Of a DNA stretch of 64,000 nt, positions 52,001-61,044 are shown piece after piece (within the stretch, counting starts at the first letter, position 1; the number at the start of each line of letters is the position of its first letter). A model generated the notes under the pieces. The model did no database searches. It had not been told where the DNA came from and was given only the letters and a program-made list of their open reading frames with translations. The position numbers were made by a program, and so were the translations under genes. Source of the DNA: Struthio camelus (lineage: Eukaryota > Chordata > Aves > Struthioniformes > Struthionidae); contig NC_090946.1 of NCBI RefSeq assembly GCF_040807025.1, positions 79,482,641-79,546,640 of the forward strand. The letters run 5' to 3'.

Positions 52001-55000
52001 CCTTAGTTGTGCCAGACACTGAATCGGTTGTTTGCCTGGCTGTATCATGAAGGCATTCTCTGGGAGAAGGGAAAAGTGCGAGCAGTGACCAACTGTCGTG
52101 TGTTATTAATGACAGGCACATTTGTTGGTTGCAATTGTAAGTTAGCCACCCTGCTGCAGAATTGTGGGTTTGATTTAGCAGGCAGAGGCAGAGTGCAACC
52201 TCTCGCTTCTCCCTGCTTCTTTCTTCCTGTCATCCTTCCAGCTAGAGTAATAGAAATGGAAAAGGATTTGGGAGTGGAAGTAATGAATCTTCCTGTGGAT
52301 TTGTGTTTTAAGTTGTTGGTCCTTTGTGGTTTTTCTGATGTCTAATAATAGTTGATACATATACTACAACCTTAAAGTATCTTTCTCTTAGGCAATCACT
52401 CTCAAAACTAGGGGGAACATCTCTCCTCCTGTGGAAGAGTTGATGTCTCTGATTTAGCTCAGAATGGACCAGAGACTGTTGAACAGGAGGACTGAGATAC
52501 TTAAACACATACAATGAGCATGTAAGCCTTGTTCTTTGGAAATGAGGCTAACATTGTTTCATCTGCTGGTGCAAAATGCACACACTACTTCACAGATTTT
52601 TTTGGTGGTGTGTATGTGTATATGTATATGTGTATATTTATACACACACACATACATCTGTGTGTGTATGTATGTTTATATATACACGTAGTATGCGTGT
52701 GTGTGTGTATATATATGCACACGTGTGTATATATACATATGTGTGTATGTATTCTTTTTTTGTTTTCTGTTAATTAGCTGTAATTGCATCAAGCAGCCAA
52801 GGACGAGTGAATCCCTTTAAGGTAAGAATTTTTCAGCTGGTTTGATTGCAGTGTTCTAAAAATCACATAACCTTAGTATATCTGAAGTTACAATTTAATT
52901 GTGACAGAAATTGGGGTGGGAAAGGGGAACGTGACTGAAAATAAACAAAAAGTATAATTATTTGTTTGACTAGGTGTCATCTAACAAAAAGGACCCAGTG
53001 GTTCCCTCAGCTAATGTTCTAGACTCTATGAGCAAATACTCAAAGAAAACTCCTTCTTCTAGCAGTCGGGTTGTGAACAAGCAGAAGCCTCCAGTTATAA
53101 AGCCTCTGATTCCCAAACCGAAGTCCAAGCAGGTAATGTTTCCAGTCTTTTTATGTTGTTTCAGTGAGCAAAGAGCAGTAAACTGAATTTTACCAGCTTT
53201 TATGAAGTATGAAACCCTGTTGATTCAGTGACGCGTCTTAAATGGCCGGGTTTATCCAAGCACACTGCAGAAATTTATAGAGGCACATAAAAACAGCCTA
53301 AAATTTGCTTGAGTTGTAGAAATTACATTCTGCACTGAATCTTACGCTTCTAAGTAATCTTAGTTGCATATATCTACTGTGCTGAATTTGTGAACTGTTG
53401 GATTAAAGGCTACGGTAATGCAAATAACTGTCTTTTGGAAAGACGTGTTTTTATTAGGTTATGTGATGCGTGTTGTCTGAGGGTGACCTGTTCTAACCGT
53501 GTGGTTTGTTTGTTTGTTTGTTTTTGTTTTTATAGGCTTTAGCAGCCTCCTTTTTCCAGGTTCATACATCTAACTCTAGTGAAAAAACAATGGAAGAAAG
53601 AGAAGAAAAAGCAGAAAATGAGTCTCCTGTTGTCAAAGTTGCTGCACAGGAGAATACTGAAAACAAAAGGTGAATGGAGACTTGCTGCTCAATGCCCTAT
53701 TTCAATTTTAGAATAGCTAGTCTAATGCCTTCAGAAACAAAGGGGTTTAGACTGGCCAAAGTAGCGTAACATCAAGATAAGTGATAGCTAACAAGTTGTC
53801 ATGCCTGTGAACTCACTTCTGAAGTTTAGCAAGCTATTTATTATGCATATTATCAAAGAAATCGGCATAAAATAGATCACTGAGACTTGCAAATATCCAC
53901 ACTACAATCTCAGTGAAAGAACCGAGAAAAACATTCTGTCCATTAAATCTTTTCCTGTAAGAATGATAGTGGTGTTCAAAGTGCAGTATGAGTGAATAAT
54001 AAGTGAACAATGCAAAATGTAAATTTTAAGCTCTGGCCGATGATTTTTTTTTTTTATTTTTTTTTGCTTTGGTAGTGCTCGTGCATCAGATAATAACCTT
54101 TGAATGATACATGAAAACATGCTGCTATGCCAGTTCCACATATAGGAAATACTTAAGGTTTAAATATGTCTATCAATCTCCTAGGCAATCTAAAAGCTGA
54201 GTTTTAAATGAAAGTTTAAGTTTTGTTATAAGGCTTTTAGTGCCTTTTTTTTTAAACAACAACAGACATGCACCAAACAAAACACTTGTATCACTTAAGG
54301 AGCATGTCTCTTCCTAAGACTCTAATAAGTCTTGTTCCTCTGGAGCAGATGCATTTTTCTAACAATCTCAGGCCTCATGAAACTTGCGTTATTATAATGA
54401 TCTTTTCATTTTGACCTAATTTAACTGAGGAAGGTTAAGGTAATTATTATTCATTTGGACTAGCGTTCTTTTCATTGACCCTCACAGATGAGGTTCTGAA
54501 ACAAGTAGCAGGAAGAATTGCGGGCTGAAAAAAATAGCTGAAACATATTTGAGCGCTCTGTCTTTAGGTTGATGGGACCCTGTCGGAGGGGCATACTTTG
54601 TCATTCCAATACTGAAAGGTTAATCTCTACACGTAACATAGCTTTGATAAAAAGTTTGACTCTAGTCTTGCCTTGTCAACGTGTTCTTTAAGCCTACTGC
54701 AGTAGGAGAAAGGGAACTGCTAACTATGTCTCTTCTTTCAAGAACAAAAAATCCAGTTAGGTGGTGTTTAGAAAGGTTATTTGGGGGGGAGTGAGGAAGT
54801 GGTTTTTCTATAACCTTCATAACTGACTATTCGTTTTTTGCTTGTTTTAGACCAAAGACAGGATTCCAGTTATGGCTGGAAGAGAACAGAGCAAACATTT
54901 TAACAGATAATCCTGGTCTGAATGAAGCAGAAGTAATAAAAGAAGGCATGAGTCGATTTAGAATGCTGTCGTCAGAAGAAAGAATGGTAAGACAGCGTTC

Positions 55001-55780
55001 TCTGCTCTTTTTTTGAGGATTTTTTCCCACCAAATCGAGTGGTTACTTAGGAATTTTCTTTAAATTCCATTTTTCTCCATTTCCATGGAATCATGTTTTG
55101 AATTGAGCCAATCCAATCATATTTTATGAAAATATAATTATTATTCAGAAATCAATACACTTTAGCTTTTGCAAACTGGGGCATCTGAGAAAAACATAAT
55201 CAATAAAACTTGAAGAGATAACAAAAGAGAAGGGAAGGAGTTACCAAATAAAAATGGCATAGCCAGGACATTAATTCATTGGGGCTTAAATTTTTTCTAA
55301 GCCCTTTTAGTTTTCTTTCTTTATGAAGAAAGAAAATAAAAACCTTGAATTTCGTATGTAGGTTCAAAGGAAGTAGAGTTTTGAAGGAGAATGCTGTTGC
55401 AAAAAAGGGAAGTCAGGAAATTGCTCCTAACTTGATTGGCAATCTCTGTCAATTCTTAACAGAGATTATTTCATTACTTCCTTATAATCAGAGAAGGAAG
55501 ATGTGTAAAGCAAAGCAGTGAGTTTTGTGGCCTGTTATATAGGAGGGGCTGTTTCCTTAACGATGTACTTTTTCCAAAGGTTTGGACTGAGAAAGCAAAA
55601 GGAGGAACAGTTAATGATTTAACTGAAGCTAAAAAGCGAAAGCGTCCCACAGCCGGTGAAGATGAGGGGAAGAAGAACCCGGAAGAAAAATCAGCAGACT
55701 TAAATTTATCCAAAAAAATAAAACCTTTAGATCAATCTACAAATGTCAAATTGTCAGCTTTTGCATTCAAACAAAGCTAG
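24940..55780 (+). CDS. WDHD1: WD repeat and HMG-box DNA-binding protein 1 (WDHD1/AND-1, Ctf4 orthologue), 25 coding exons
   Basis: WDHD1 is a nuclear homotrimeric replisome hub that tethers DNA polymerase alpha-primase to the CMG helicase via GINS. It also acts in cohesion and checkpoint signalling. Twenty-five coding exons, each flanked by AG and GT, join without a frame break into 1128 codons (human 1129). Domains in order: an N-terminal seven-bladed WD40 propeller (about 1-320); an acidic linker (about 315-430); the SepB/Mcl1-mid propeller that forms the trimer (about 430-720); a helical domain (about 724-825); a Glu-rich and then basic disordered tail; and an HMG box (about 1017-1085). 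The start ATG has A at -3 and G at +4 and matches the conserved GRKPMRYGHTEGHT N-terminus. Exon junctions follow the human protein. Exon coordinates are given separately; exon numbers count coding exons only. Confidence 0.97.
26768..26879 (+). CDS. WDHD1: WDHD1 coding exon 2 (26-63)
   Basis: Acceptor GAACAG|C, donor AAG|GTATGG. Contains the WD signature VTCGSDGDVRIWENL, then an Asp-rich turn and NVGEKAYSCALK, nearly identical to mammals. Confidence 0.96.
27072..27109. repeat. 19-bp tandem duplication
   Basis: GTTAGCTATGTAGCTCTTT is followed directly by the same unit with one substitution, in the intron after coding exon 2. Confidence 0.9.
29764..29915 (+). CDS. WDHD1: WDHD1 coding exon 3 (64-113, 114 split)
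   Basis: Acceptor TTTTAG|AATGG, donor CTAG|GTAATC. Encodes the second blade with NNTVQIHTFPEG and NHVVFNSDGTKIAAGS. Confidence 0.96.
32101..32212 (+). CDS. WDHD1: WDHD1 coding exon 4 (114-151)
   Basis: Acceptor CTACAG|T, donor CTG|GTAAAA. Holds the GH dipeptide of a WD blade in TFRGHDAPVLSLAFDPKD. Confidence 0.96.
32764..32814 (+). CDS. WDHD1: WDHD1 coding exon 5 (152-168)
   Basis: A 51-nt exon, acceptor ACATAG|GCA, donor CAG|GTAAAC. Encodes ASASCDGSVRVWKIADQ, a complete blade-closing WD motif. Confidence 0.95.
34702..34797 (+). CDS. WDHD1: WDHD1 coding exon 6 (169-200)
   Basis: Acceptor TTTCAG|ACA, donor AAG|GTAAGT. Encodes KCNDVINAKSICRLGWQPGSGK. The preceding residues are more hydrophobic (TSWLLLLK) than the human ISWPLLQK. 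Confidence 0.95.
36431..36523 (+). CDS. WDHD1: WDHD1 coding exon 7 (201-231)
   Basis: Acceptor AAACAG|TTA, donor CAG|GTAGGT. Encodes LLAVPVDKVVKLYRRETW and the following loop of the WD40 propeller. Confidence 0.95.
37506..37612 (+). CDS. WDHD1: WDHD1 coding exon 8 (232-266, 267 split)
   Basis: Acceptor TTGCTAG|CCC, donor GAGAG|GTATCC. Contains the blade VVWSPCGQYLAAGSVDG followed by SIVVWKVE. Confidence 0.95.
37748..37816. repeat. Short inverted/direct repeat cluster around an A-run
   Basis: TACAGGGT at 37760-37767 is complementary to ACCCTGTA at 37784-37791, across a run of A. ACCCTGTAAA recurs at about 37799. It lies in the WDHD1 intron after coding exon 8. It could be a tiny palindromic element, but no target-site duplication is evident. 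Confidence 0.6.
39129..39264 (+). CDS. WDHD1: WDHD1 coding exon 9 (267-312)
   Basis: Acceptor TTTCAG|GATG, donor AAG|GTGATC. Encodes TICGLAWHPKYGQIAYTD and NLGLLEN, the last WD40 blade. Confidence 0.95.
39448..39652 (+). CDS. WDHD1: WDHD1 coding exon 10 (313-380, 381 split)
   Basis: Acceptor TTTTAG|GTT, donor TTAG|GTACAG. Starts with the conserved KDYNDLFDGEDD, then an Asp-rich disordered linker (EEDGGDDDDDD) that differs in length from mammals. Confidence 0.94.
39845..40035 (+). CDS. WDHD1: WDHD1 coding exon 11 (381-444)
   Basis: Acceptor TTCTAG|AT, donor ATG|GTAAAC. A variable acidic stretch leads into the conserved YDGPVPTPKQKPFQSGSTP and HRFM at the start of the SepB domain. Confidence 0.95.
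40600..40784 (+). CDS. WDHD1: WDHD1 coding exon 12 (445-505, 506 split)
   Basis: Acceptor TAATAG|GTA, donor AAG|GTAAGT. Encodes VWNSVGIIRCYNDEQDNAID and EFHDTSIHHATH of the SepB propeller. Confidence 0.96.
41938..42179 (+). CDS. WDHD1: WDHD1 coding exon 13 (506-586, 587 split)
   Basis: The longest coding exon. Acceptor GTTTAG|C, donor AGAG|GTAGCT. Encodes KLHCIHFSSWDANKEW, EDIEAVCLGQGWAA and VSMAGHGEQL of the SepB propeller. Confidence 0.96.
42541..42588 (+). mobile_element. CR1 3'-end remnant in WDHD1 intron
   Basis: AGGTCCCTTTCAACCTCAAC followed by two imperfect ATTCTGTG-type octamers. This is the sense 3' terminus of an avian CR1, strongly 5'-truncated. It lies between coding exons 13 and 14. 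Confidence 0.75.
42714..42851 (+). CDS. WDHD1: WDHD1 coding exon 14 (587-632, 633 split)
   Basis: Acceptor CTCCTAG|GT, donor GAAG|GTATGA. Encodes TGFDGDQCLGVQLLELGKKK and SYLSWIGFSAE. Confidence 0.96.
43565..43721 (+). CDS. WDHD1: WDHD1 coding exon 15 (633-684, 685 split)
   Basis: Acceptor AAACAG|GT, donor CTCAG|GTCAGA, which is a weak donor. Encodes TPCYVDSEGIVRMLNRGLGN, then HCKGKSDHYWVVGIHENPQQ, almost identical to mammals. Confidence 0.95.
44254..44297 (+). mobile_element. CR1 3'-end remnant in WDHD1 intron
   Basis: ATGATCTCCGGAGGTCTCTT, CCAACCTC, then one ATTCTGTG octamer. A sense-oriented terminal CR1 fragment between coding exons 15 and 16. Confidence 0.75.
45600..45714 (+). CDS. WDHD1: WDHD1 coding exon 16 (685-723)
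   Basis: The acceptor used here is TTGCGCAG|G, which joins to RCIPCKGARFPPTLPRPAVA as in other vertebrates. Donor GAG|GTATGG. A second acceptor 78 nt upstream (exon start 45522) is also in phase; see findings. Confidence 0.93.
47191..47322 (+). CDS. WDHD1: WDHD1 coding exon 17 (724-767)
   Basis: Acceptor TTTCAG|GAA, donor GCT|GTAAGT. Encodes EQYWRSVVFHNHVDYLSKNG and KEQQELLMKLFA, the start of the helical domain. Confidence 0.96.
48107..48330 (+). CDS. WDHD1: WDHD1 coding exon 18 (768-841, 842 split)
   Basis: Acceptor TTTCAG|CTT, donor GG|GTAACA. Encodes LSCKLEREFRCVELADLMTQ and NLAIKYASRSRRL, then a run of nine Glu residues. The position matching human Thr826-Gln reads ATAL, without a TQ; see findings. 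Confidence 0.96.
50075..50205 (+). CDS. WDHD1: WDHD1 coding exon 19 (842-885, 886 split)
   Basis: Acceptor ACTTAG|T, donor CAGA|GTAAGT. Encodes YSKSATEWNRLP, then a Glu-rich disordered segment. Confidence 0.93.
51137..51176. repeat. Perfect 20-bp tandem duplication
   Basis: Unit AAATGAGTTCAGTTATTATT occurs twice head to tail in the intron between coding exons 19 and 20. Confidence 0.95.
51361..51389. repeat. 12-bp perfect inverted repeat, 5-nt loop
   Basis: AGACATTTATTT pairs exactly with AAATAAATGTCT across CAAAT, in the same WDHD1 intron. Confidence 0.95.
51389..51422. repeat. Perfect 17-bp tandem duplication
   Basis: TTTCAGATGTAACTAGA occurs twice head to tail, immediately after the 12-bp inverted repeat. 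Confidence 0.95.
51561..51643. repeat. 45-bp tandem repeat, about 1.8 copies
   Basis: Each copy begins TTTACTATGGTTTGC and carries GTGTGTTTGGGTTCTTTG. The copies differ by one substitution before the second runs out. The repeat lies 70 bp upstream of coding exon 20. Confidence 0.9.
51714..51770 (+). CDS. WDHD1: WDHD1 coding exon 20 (886-904, 905 split)
   Basis: A 57-nt exon, acceptor TTCTTAAG|G, donor CTG|GTGAGT. Encodes RPNPFSKGTVSREVTTPKS. It aligns only loosely with the human disordered region (GQNSFSKS), but keeps frame on both sides. Confidence 0.85.
52606..52752. repeat. Compound TG/TA/CA microsatellite beside a splice acceptor
   Basis: About 150 bp of TG, TATG, TA and CACA runs end 25 bp before the acceptor of coding exon 21. 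Some blocks are mutually complementary and could fold. Confidence 0.95.
52778..52821 (+). CDS. WDHD1: WDHD1 coding exon 21 (905-919)
   Basis: A 44-nt exon, acceptor TAATTAG|CT, donor AAG|GTAAGA. Encodes AVIASSQGRVNPFK, matching human AVTFSSQGRVNPFK. Confidence 0.93.
52974..53132 (+). CDS. WDHD1: WDHD1 coding exon 22 (920-972)
   Basis: Acceptor GACTAG|GTG, donor CAG|GTAATG. Encodes a Ser/Lys-rich disordered segment ending in the conserved PPVIKPLIPKPKSKQ. Confidence 0.94.
53503..53530. repeat. (TTTG)n tract before coding exon 23
   Basis: TTTG units merge into a T-rich polypyrimidine-like tract, and the acceptor TATAG follows at 53535. Confidence 0.85.
53536..53669 (+). CDS. WDHD1: WDHD1 coding exon 23 (973-1016, 1017 split)
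   Basis: Acceptor TTATAG|GCT, donor AAAAG|GTGAAT. Starts ALAASFFQ, matching human SAASYFQ, then an acidic/basic disordered linker before the HMG box. Confidence 0.93.
54851..54986 (+). CDS. WDHD1: WDHD1 coding exon 24 (1017-1062), HMG box first part
   Basis: Acceptor TTTTAG|A, donor ATG|GTAAGA. Encodes PKTGFQLWLEENRANI and EGMSRFRMLSSEER, the first two helices of the HMG box that contributes DNA binding. Confidence 0.96.
55580..55780 (+). CDS. WDHD1: WDHD1 coding exon 25 (1063-1128, stop)
   Basis: Acceptor CCAAAG|GTT. Encodes VWTEKAKGG (HMG helix 3), a basic AKKRKR stretch that may act as nuclear localisation signal, and the conserved C-terminus KLSAFAFKQ. Ends with TAG at 55778-55780. Confidence 0.95.
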   Translation, partial: VWTEKAKGGTVNDLTEAKKRKRPTAGEDEGKKNPEEKSADLNLSKKIKPLDQSTNVKLSAFAFKQS

Positions 55781-56510
55781 ACAATGTGGTACTTCCTCAG
55801 CATCTGTTTTCTCAAAACATTAGATTGCTCCATATAGAGAAATTTGCCGCTGTGCTCGAAGAGCATTAGCAAAGAGTGCCTTGCTCCAAATATTTTTGTA
55901 GAAAGCGTTTTATTATCCACTCTTTTGGGAAATGTCGAATCCACACCCAAGATAATTGCAAACTTATAACTAGGATACAGCTTGATGCAAAACTAATACT
56001 AATGGACTAGTTACCTAGAAGCGAAGTTCCACAGCGTTGTGTAGCCATATGCCTCGATGCTTGTGATATTTGGTGCTAAATCCAGATGAGTCATACTGGG
56101 GAGGATAAACTAAGTACAAAAACTATCCTATGGTTATAGAGCCGAAGTAATGGCTTTTATACCACTCTGTCTGCCTGCTGCAAACACTCGTAAGAAAGAC
56201 ACCAGAGGAAACAGGAAGGAGGGGAAGGTGGCTTAACGTCTTGCTAATATTCAGCTGCACTTTCAACATCTGCAGCCCTGACAATGGCAGTGAGCAGCCT
56301 AACCAGGGCTGGGAGAAAAGACCAAGGCAGAAGCTGAATCAGGAAATGTCAGTGTACAAAAATGAGTCATTCCAGATAGTGCCAATGTGCTTTCACAGTC
56401 AGCGCTTCAGCAGTGTCCCAGATCTGGTCCAGGAAGTGCTCGGAACTTGAAAATGTGTATATTATTTTGTAATGTTTGTTTTTTTAAATAAAATTTAAAT
56501 GTTTCTTTAA
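55781..56510 (+). other. WDHD1: WDHD1 3'UTR
   Basis: Sequence from the stop codon to about 20 nt past the first canonical poly(A) signal. A 69-codon frame within it (56241-56450) has no recognisable domain. Confidence 0.7.
56487..56492 (+). terminator. WDHD1: WDHD1 poly(A) signal AATAAA
   Basis: A canonical hexamer 707 bp after the stop, within an A/T-rich tract and followed by T-rich sequence. It is the best placed signal for the 3' end of WDHD1. Confidence 0.7.
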
Positions 56511-59500
56511 GGTGCTAATCTCCTGAGATTTTTTTGTAATTAGAGTAAATAGACTTCTACCTAAAAGACATAAGCCAGTCATATTTACCATTCCTTCTTT
56601 GGAAGCGGTATGTCTCATAACTAGATTTGAAACAAACTCAGGTTTTGAAACTTTTAAGTTAAAAGTAAAATAATTTAACTCTTCAGCATAACAAGTCAAA
56701 CTGAAGCCTTCCATTTTGTATTTCTTTGTCTTTATACATCCTTTCATCCTTTCTTTTTAGTCATTCTTCCTTTCTCTTCATATTATGACTGAAAAGGCAA
56801 ATGACTTTGCATTTAGAATACATTTTAAACATGTAAATCTTAGACTGAAGATTCAGTGAGATTTTTATAAAAGCCAGCTAAATCTTAGCGTACAGGCAAG
56901 TGTTTTACTATGCTTTTTAGTAATAGTTTTAGGCCATTTCGGAAAAACAACCACTGCTTTCCCTGTATGTAGAATGGGGGTTATGATGTCAACTAAAGGT
57001 GGTAAATACAAACAGAAAAAGATCTAAACACCCCTCAGTTTAAGTGCATTTTTCATCAAGTTCATCTCCTTATATATTATTATACATGTTATTTGTTTGA
57101 TGCTGATGGTAGACTGCAAGTAAAAATGAACGTAAGCTTGCACTTAGTGATGGGGACTGTATTGACACAATGCAAAAGACTCAGGAGAATAGTGGCATAT
57201 TATAGCGTCTGTGTTCTCTGGAAAGAAATGATTGTATCAGCTGCTGTCTGGAATTTCTTTTAGGCAATAAAGTACACTTTCACATTTGGGTGCATTGGAG
57301 AAAAATGAGTTTGCATTGATAAGAAAAACATTCTGATGGAGAATCATTATGGGCTTGGTGAGCTGCGTAGTGTTTTCTTCCTACTAAACTAGGTTGTTCT
57401 GCTGATGCCTTTCTTAGGCATCATCAACATGGTGCTGGGAGATAGGATGGGTGTAAGTGGATGGTCTTTCTTTAGTCTATATACATACAATCCTTAATCA
57501 AACTCGGCTACCAGTGAGATACTCTTTATGCAAGCCAAATATAAGAAGAAATTAAGACCCTTTCTGGAATAAACGAGTAAGCTTGTTTGAGTGAGTCCTC
57601 AGGACTCCCATATAAACTTGCTCAAGTATTTTTATGCAGCCTTATTTATACCTTCAGCCCAGGACACTGAAATCAGTTGTGCTTCTGCAGGATCAGAAGA
57701 AAATGAATAGAAAAAGAAGCTGACTGGTGACTGTTTTACTCCTTATGAAGCAGCCTTGCTTCAGGGAAGGAAGGATCTGATGGTTTCTTTTAGAAAAAGA
57801 AAAATGGAACTAAGCCATTGTGTAGATCCAGGTGTTGGGATCATGTCTGTCCGCCTTCATTCCCTGCTATGCAGGCCATACTTTGCTTTGAATTACATAT
57901 ATAGATCTGGCACGGTTCTTGGTCTGAACTAGAAGCCGGTAGGTAACGGCTGCTTCGGATAGCTGGTCCCACAAAGCATCCAAAGTCCATTTGGCTTTTG
58001 TAGGAGGGAGGAAACAGCCAAAGTAAACTTCCACAGGAGTTTTCTGGCTGGTTTCAGAGCAGGTAGGCATTTGCAGTCATTTACCTCTTCTGAGCAAACA
58101 CCTAAGGTCTGCTTTTAGGGGAGGCTCCTGGGTTCAGCGGATGATTTCATGGAAATCACTGGTGACGTGAGACTCCCTTCTGCAAGTCTCCAGTCCTTGT
58201 TTGCTTTTCTCCTGGCTCAATTTGTGCTGCGTAATTGTGTCTTAGGCGTTTCATCAGATCTAATTTCCACAGCCTTCAGGTCACAGCCTGGATCCCACCG
58301 CTATCTACGCGGCTGGTCAGTGACAGCACTGCTGTTCCCAACGTCAGAGTTGAGATTTTTGTGCCCGGGGTCCTGCTAGTGCCCTAGGAGCTGCATGGCT
58401 GGTGACGGTGCTGGCTAAGCACAGCACGTAAAAACTCTCGATCTTCAGGAGGGCTGGAAGAAGCGATGCTTGGCCTCCAAGGACTGCAGTATCCTGCCTT
58501 TGCTTAGCTCTGTTCGCTTGTGGGGAAGGCCCAGAAAGAGCAAGTGGCTTTTACAGGGTTTCCCACTGTCAGGTGTCATGAGCTGAAGTCCAAGAAACTC
58601 CAAGTCCAAGTGGCTCTCACATCGTTGGCTTTATCGCAGGCGCATCCATCTGTCCCTGTTGCGGCTTCCCACGCGGTAGAGCGGGAGGCGAGAGGACGGC
58701 GTTGGCAGGGTATGCGCCGTGGTGCCTCTTGCCCTGAGAAAACCTCCTGTGAAACTGGCCTCCACTGAATTCCATAAAAGTCTTCGGCAATGCTTGCTCT
58801 AACTGAATTGCTGCTTTTCCGATGGAAAACCGGATTTCTTAGAAATGCCAGCCTGGAAATTGTGTCAAGGAAGCCGCCTGGTGGTGTTTGTTCCTGCCCT
58901 GCTCGGGAAAACAGGACTTGGTGCCTGCGCTTTGCAGGCAGGGAGAGTTGCACCAAAGAAACCTCTGCTCTCGGTTAAAGAGTTCCCTTCCTCGCGGAAA
59001 GGCTCCGTATAGCGACCCGCTGCCGAGGCCGTGGCGCAGCCGGGCTGGTTGCGCTGTTGGGATGGAAAATTTGATTACAACTAAATGCAGCCCTGACTGC
59101 CCTGCCCGATTATTGCATTCCTTTCCAAATCCCAGGACCGAAACTGCTGCCTTCTGCCATCCTCTTGCTCCACGTCTACCCAGGGACGATGCTCCGTGCT
59201 GGAAAGATGCAACTGCTAAAAACAGAAAAAAAAAAATCCCCCGAAGATGTGTGCAGACTGCAAGAATGTATACGCCCTGCGAAGGAAAAGTAGCAAACGT
59301 TCACCTCCCTAGGTCAGGCTTTTCAAGCTCCTAATCTTATAAAAAGATCTAGAAATTGACTTTGTGAAGAGTGCTGCACTGCTGCTAACGGGCTTGACTT
59401 GAGGGAGAGCCAGGCTCGCAGGAAGCCGAATGTTTATTGAAAGCAAGCACAGTTGTGAATAAATACATCTGTACGTAAATAAAACAGGCGGTTCACCTCC

Positions 59501-59579
59501 AGAAGAATATTTTCTCAGCATTTGGTACCAGCACGTGGTAGCAAATATTTTGTGGCAATGCAGTTTTAATTAAGGTGCT
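56511..59579. other. Intergenic between WDHD1 and GCH1, no gene seen
   Basis: The left half is ordinary AT-rich DNA. GC content rises from about 58300 towards the GCH1 island. Frames such as 58888-59334 (plus) start from TTG and show no domain. A segment near 57570-57680 faintly resembles an old amniote repeat, at low confidence. Confidence 0.5.
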
Positions 59580-60971
59580 CCTCTCCATCAGGGAAGAAAA
59601 GCCTCTGCGGGCCGCTCCTGGGGGGCGCGCAGAGCTGCCGCGTCTCCCGTTCCCGCGGCCAGCCTGGCGTCGGCTCCGCCGGCGGGGTCGCTTAAATTAA
59701 CTGCGATGCTGAGACCGCCTGGGTGAGCCTTTGCCGACCTCCCCTGTCCTGAGGCTTTACGGACGGCTGGATTCTCGCCGGGCTTCCGCTTTGCTCCTCC
59801 TCGAGGACTCGCGTCCGCCCAGAGCGAAGTTCCCGCGGTTCTTTGGGCCTGGGGCTCCCTCGCTGGACGTTTCCCGGGAGCGGCGACGGTGCAGCCGGCC
59901 CCAGGCGCTCCCAGGCGAGGTTTTTCTTAATTTTTAACCGCGATCTGCCTTGCTGCGGTCGAGGATCTTTGCTGCTTGCCGCCCGTGGGCCCTGCGAATT
60001 TGGGGGAGCGAGGCGTGGAGGAGCCTGTCGGCACAAGGAAAGGCGGGACAGGGCAAAGCTGCCTTTCCCGGATCCGTTTTCAGCTGTAAAATTAGGGCCC
60101 TTTCCCCGTAAGCCGAAACACCCAAAGTACAGCGGTAGAAAAACCTTAGGGACCTCGGGATCGTCCGTCCTTCCAGCAGAACTGATCCCCCTGCAGCACG
60201 GCAGTATTTTAGGAGCCTGTAATCAGTTTTGCCTGTTATTCCGGGCAATCGAATTAAATTGCTAGTGATTCACCATCCCGTTAAACGGCGGGCGGATAAA
60301 TCCCAGGTGGTGTTTGCCCCCCCGCTCCACGCGCTGCCCGTGCTGGATGGACGGCTTCAGCCTCGCCGAAATAGCAGGCTGTATCGCGGGGCCCAGGGGA
60401 ACCGGGGAGGCTCGTAACCGGGGGCATCCCCGGAGGCGGCACGGTGCCGCTCTCGGCAGGGTCTCACTGCCGTCCGAGAGGTTCCCGTGCCGCTCCGCTG
60501 CGCTTTGGGCGCGCCGGTGAACCTCAGCGCGGGACATCCGAGCCACGCACGGCGCGGCAGCACCCGGAGCCGGATTAGCAACGGGGACGTCGCGGCTGCC
60601 CAAACCCGGCTGGAGAAGCTGTTCCTTCTCCCCTTCGTCCCTCGGGAGGTACGGCGCTTGCGTGCTTGGCACCTCCAGGAAATACACCCCAAACGCCATG
60701 CCCGCGAGCCGCAGGAGCCGATGCAGCCGCAGAAGCGACTCGACGGCGCGGCGGCGAGACGACGCTCGCTGCTGGGGAGGCTACCGCGTATCGCTAGTTC
60801 TCATTTACAGCCTCCGCGGATAGCGCGAAAAGGTCGAACATCGTAACGTTGGAGCAGCTGAAGCGCCAGGGGCTGCGCCTAGCGGCACAACCGCTCCCGC
60901 GCCTGAGACCGGCCGGCTCATCACACCCGCGGCGCCGGGGCCGAAGCCCCAAGCCGGGCGGTGGTGGCGGG

Positions 60972-60978
60972 TGACGTA
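60972..60978 (+). promoter_or_regulatory. GCH1: CRE-like TGACGTA
   Basis: A near-consensus cAMP response element 20 bp upstream of the CCAAT box. The mammalian GCH1 proximal promoter is known to respond to cAMP through a paired CRE and CCAAT box, and the same arrangement is visible here. Confidence 0.6.
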
Positions 60979-60991
60979 GGAGCGGCGGCGC

Positions 60992-60996
60992 CCAAT
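60992..60996 (+). promoter_or_regulatory. GCH1: CCAAT box
   Basis: GCCCAATGGC fits an NF-Y-type CCAAT element, lying 22 bp before the TATA box. Confidence 0.6.
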
Positions 60997-61013
60997 GGCA
61001 GCGGCGCGGGCGG

Positions 61014-61020
61014 TATAAAG
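61014..61020 (+). promoter_or_regulatory. GCH1: TATA box TATAAAG
   Basis: A good TATA match in GC-rich surroundings. It predicts transcription starting around 61040-61050, about 125 nt before the start codon. Confidence 0.65.
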
Positions 61021-61044
61021 CGGGCGGCTGAGGCAGCGCGCGGG

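Noticed and set aside
58888-59334. 148-codon plus-strand frame upstream of GCH1
   Set aside because: Starts from TTG, no domain, in a region of rising GC content.
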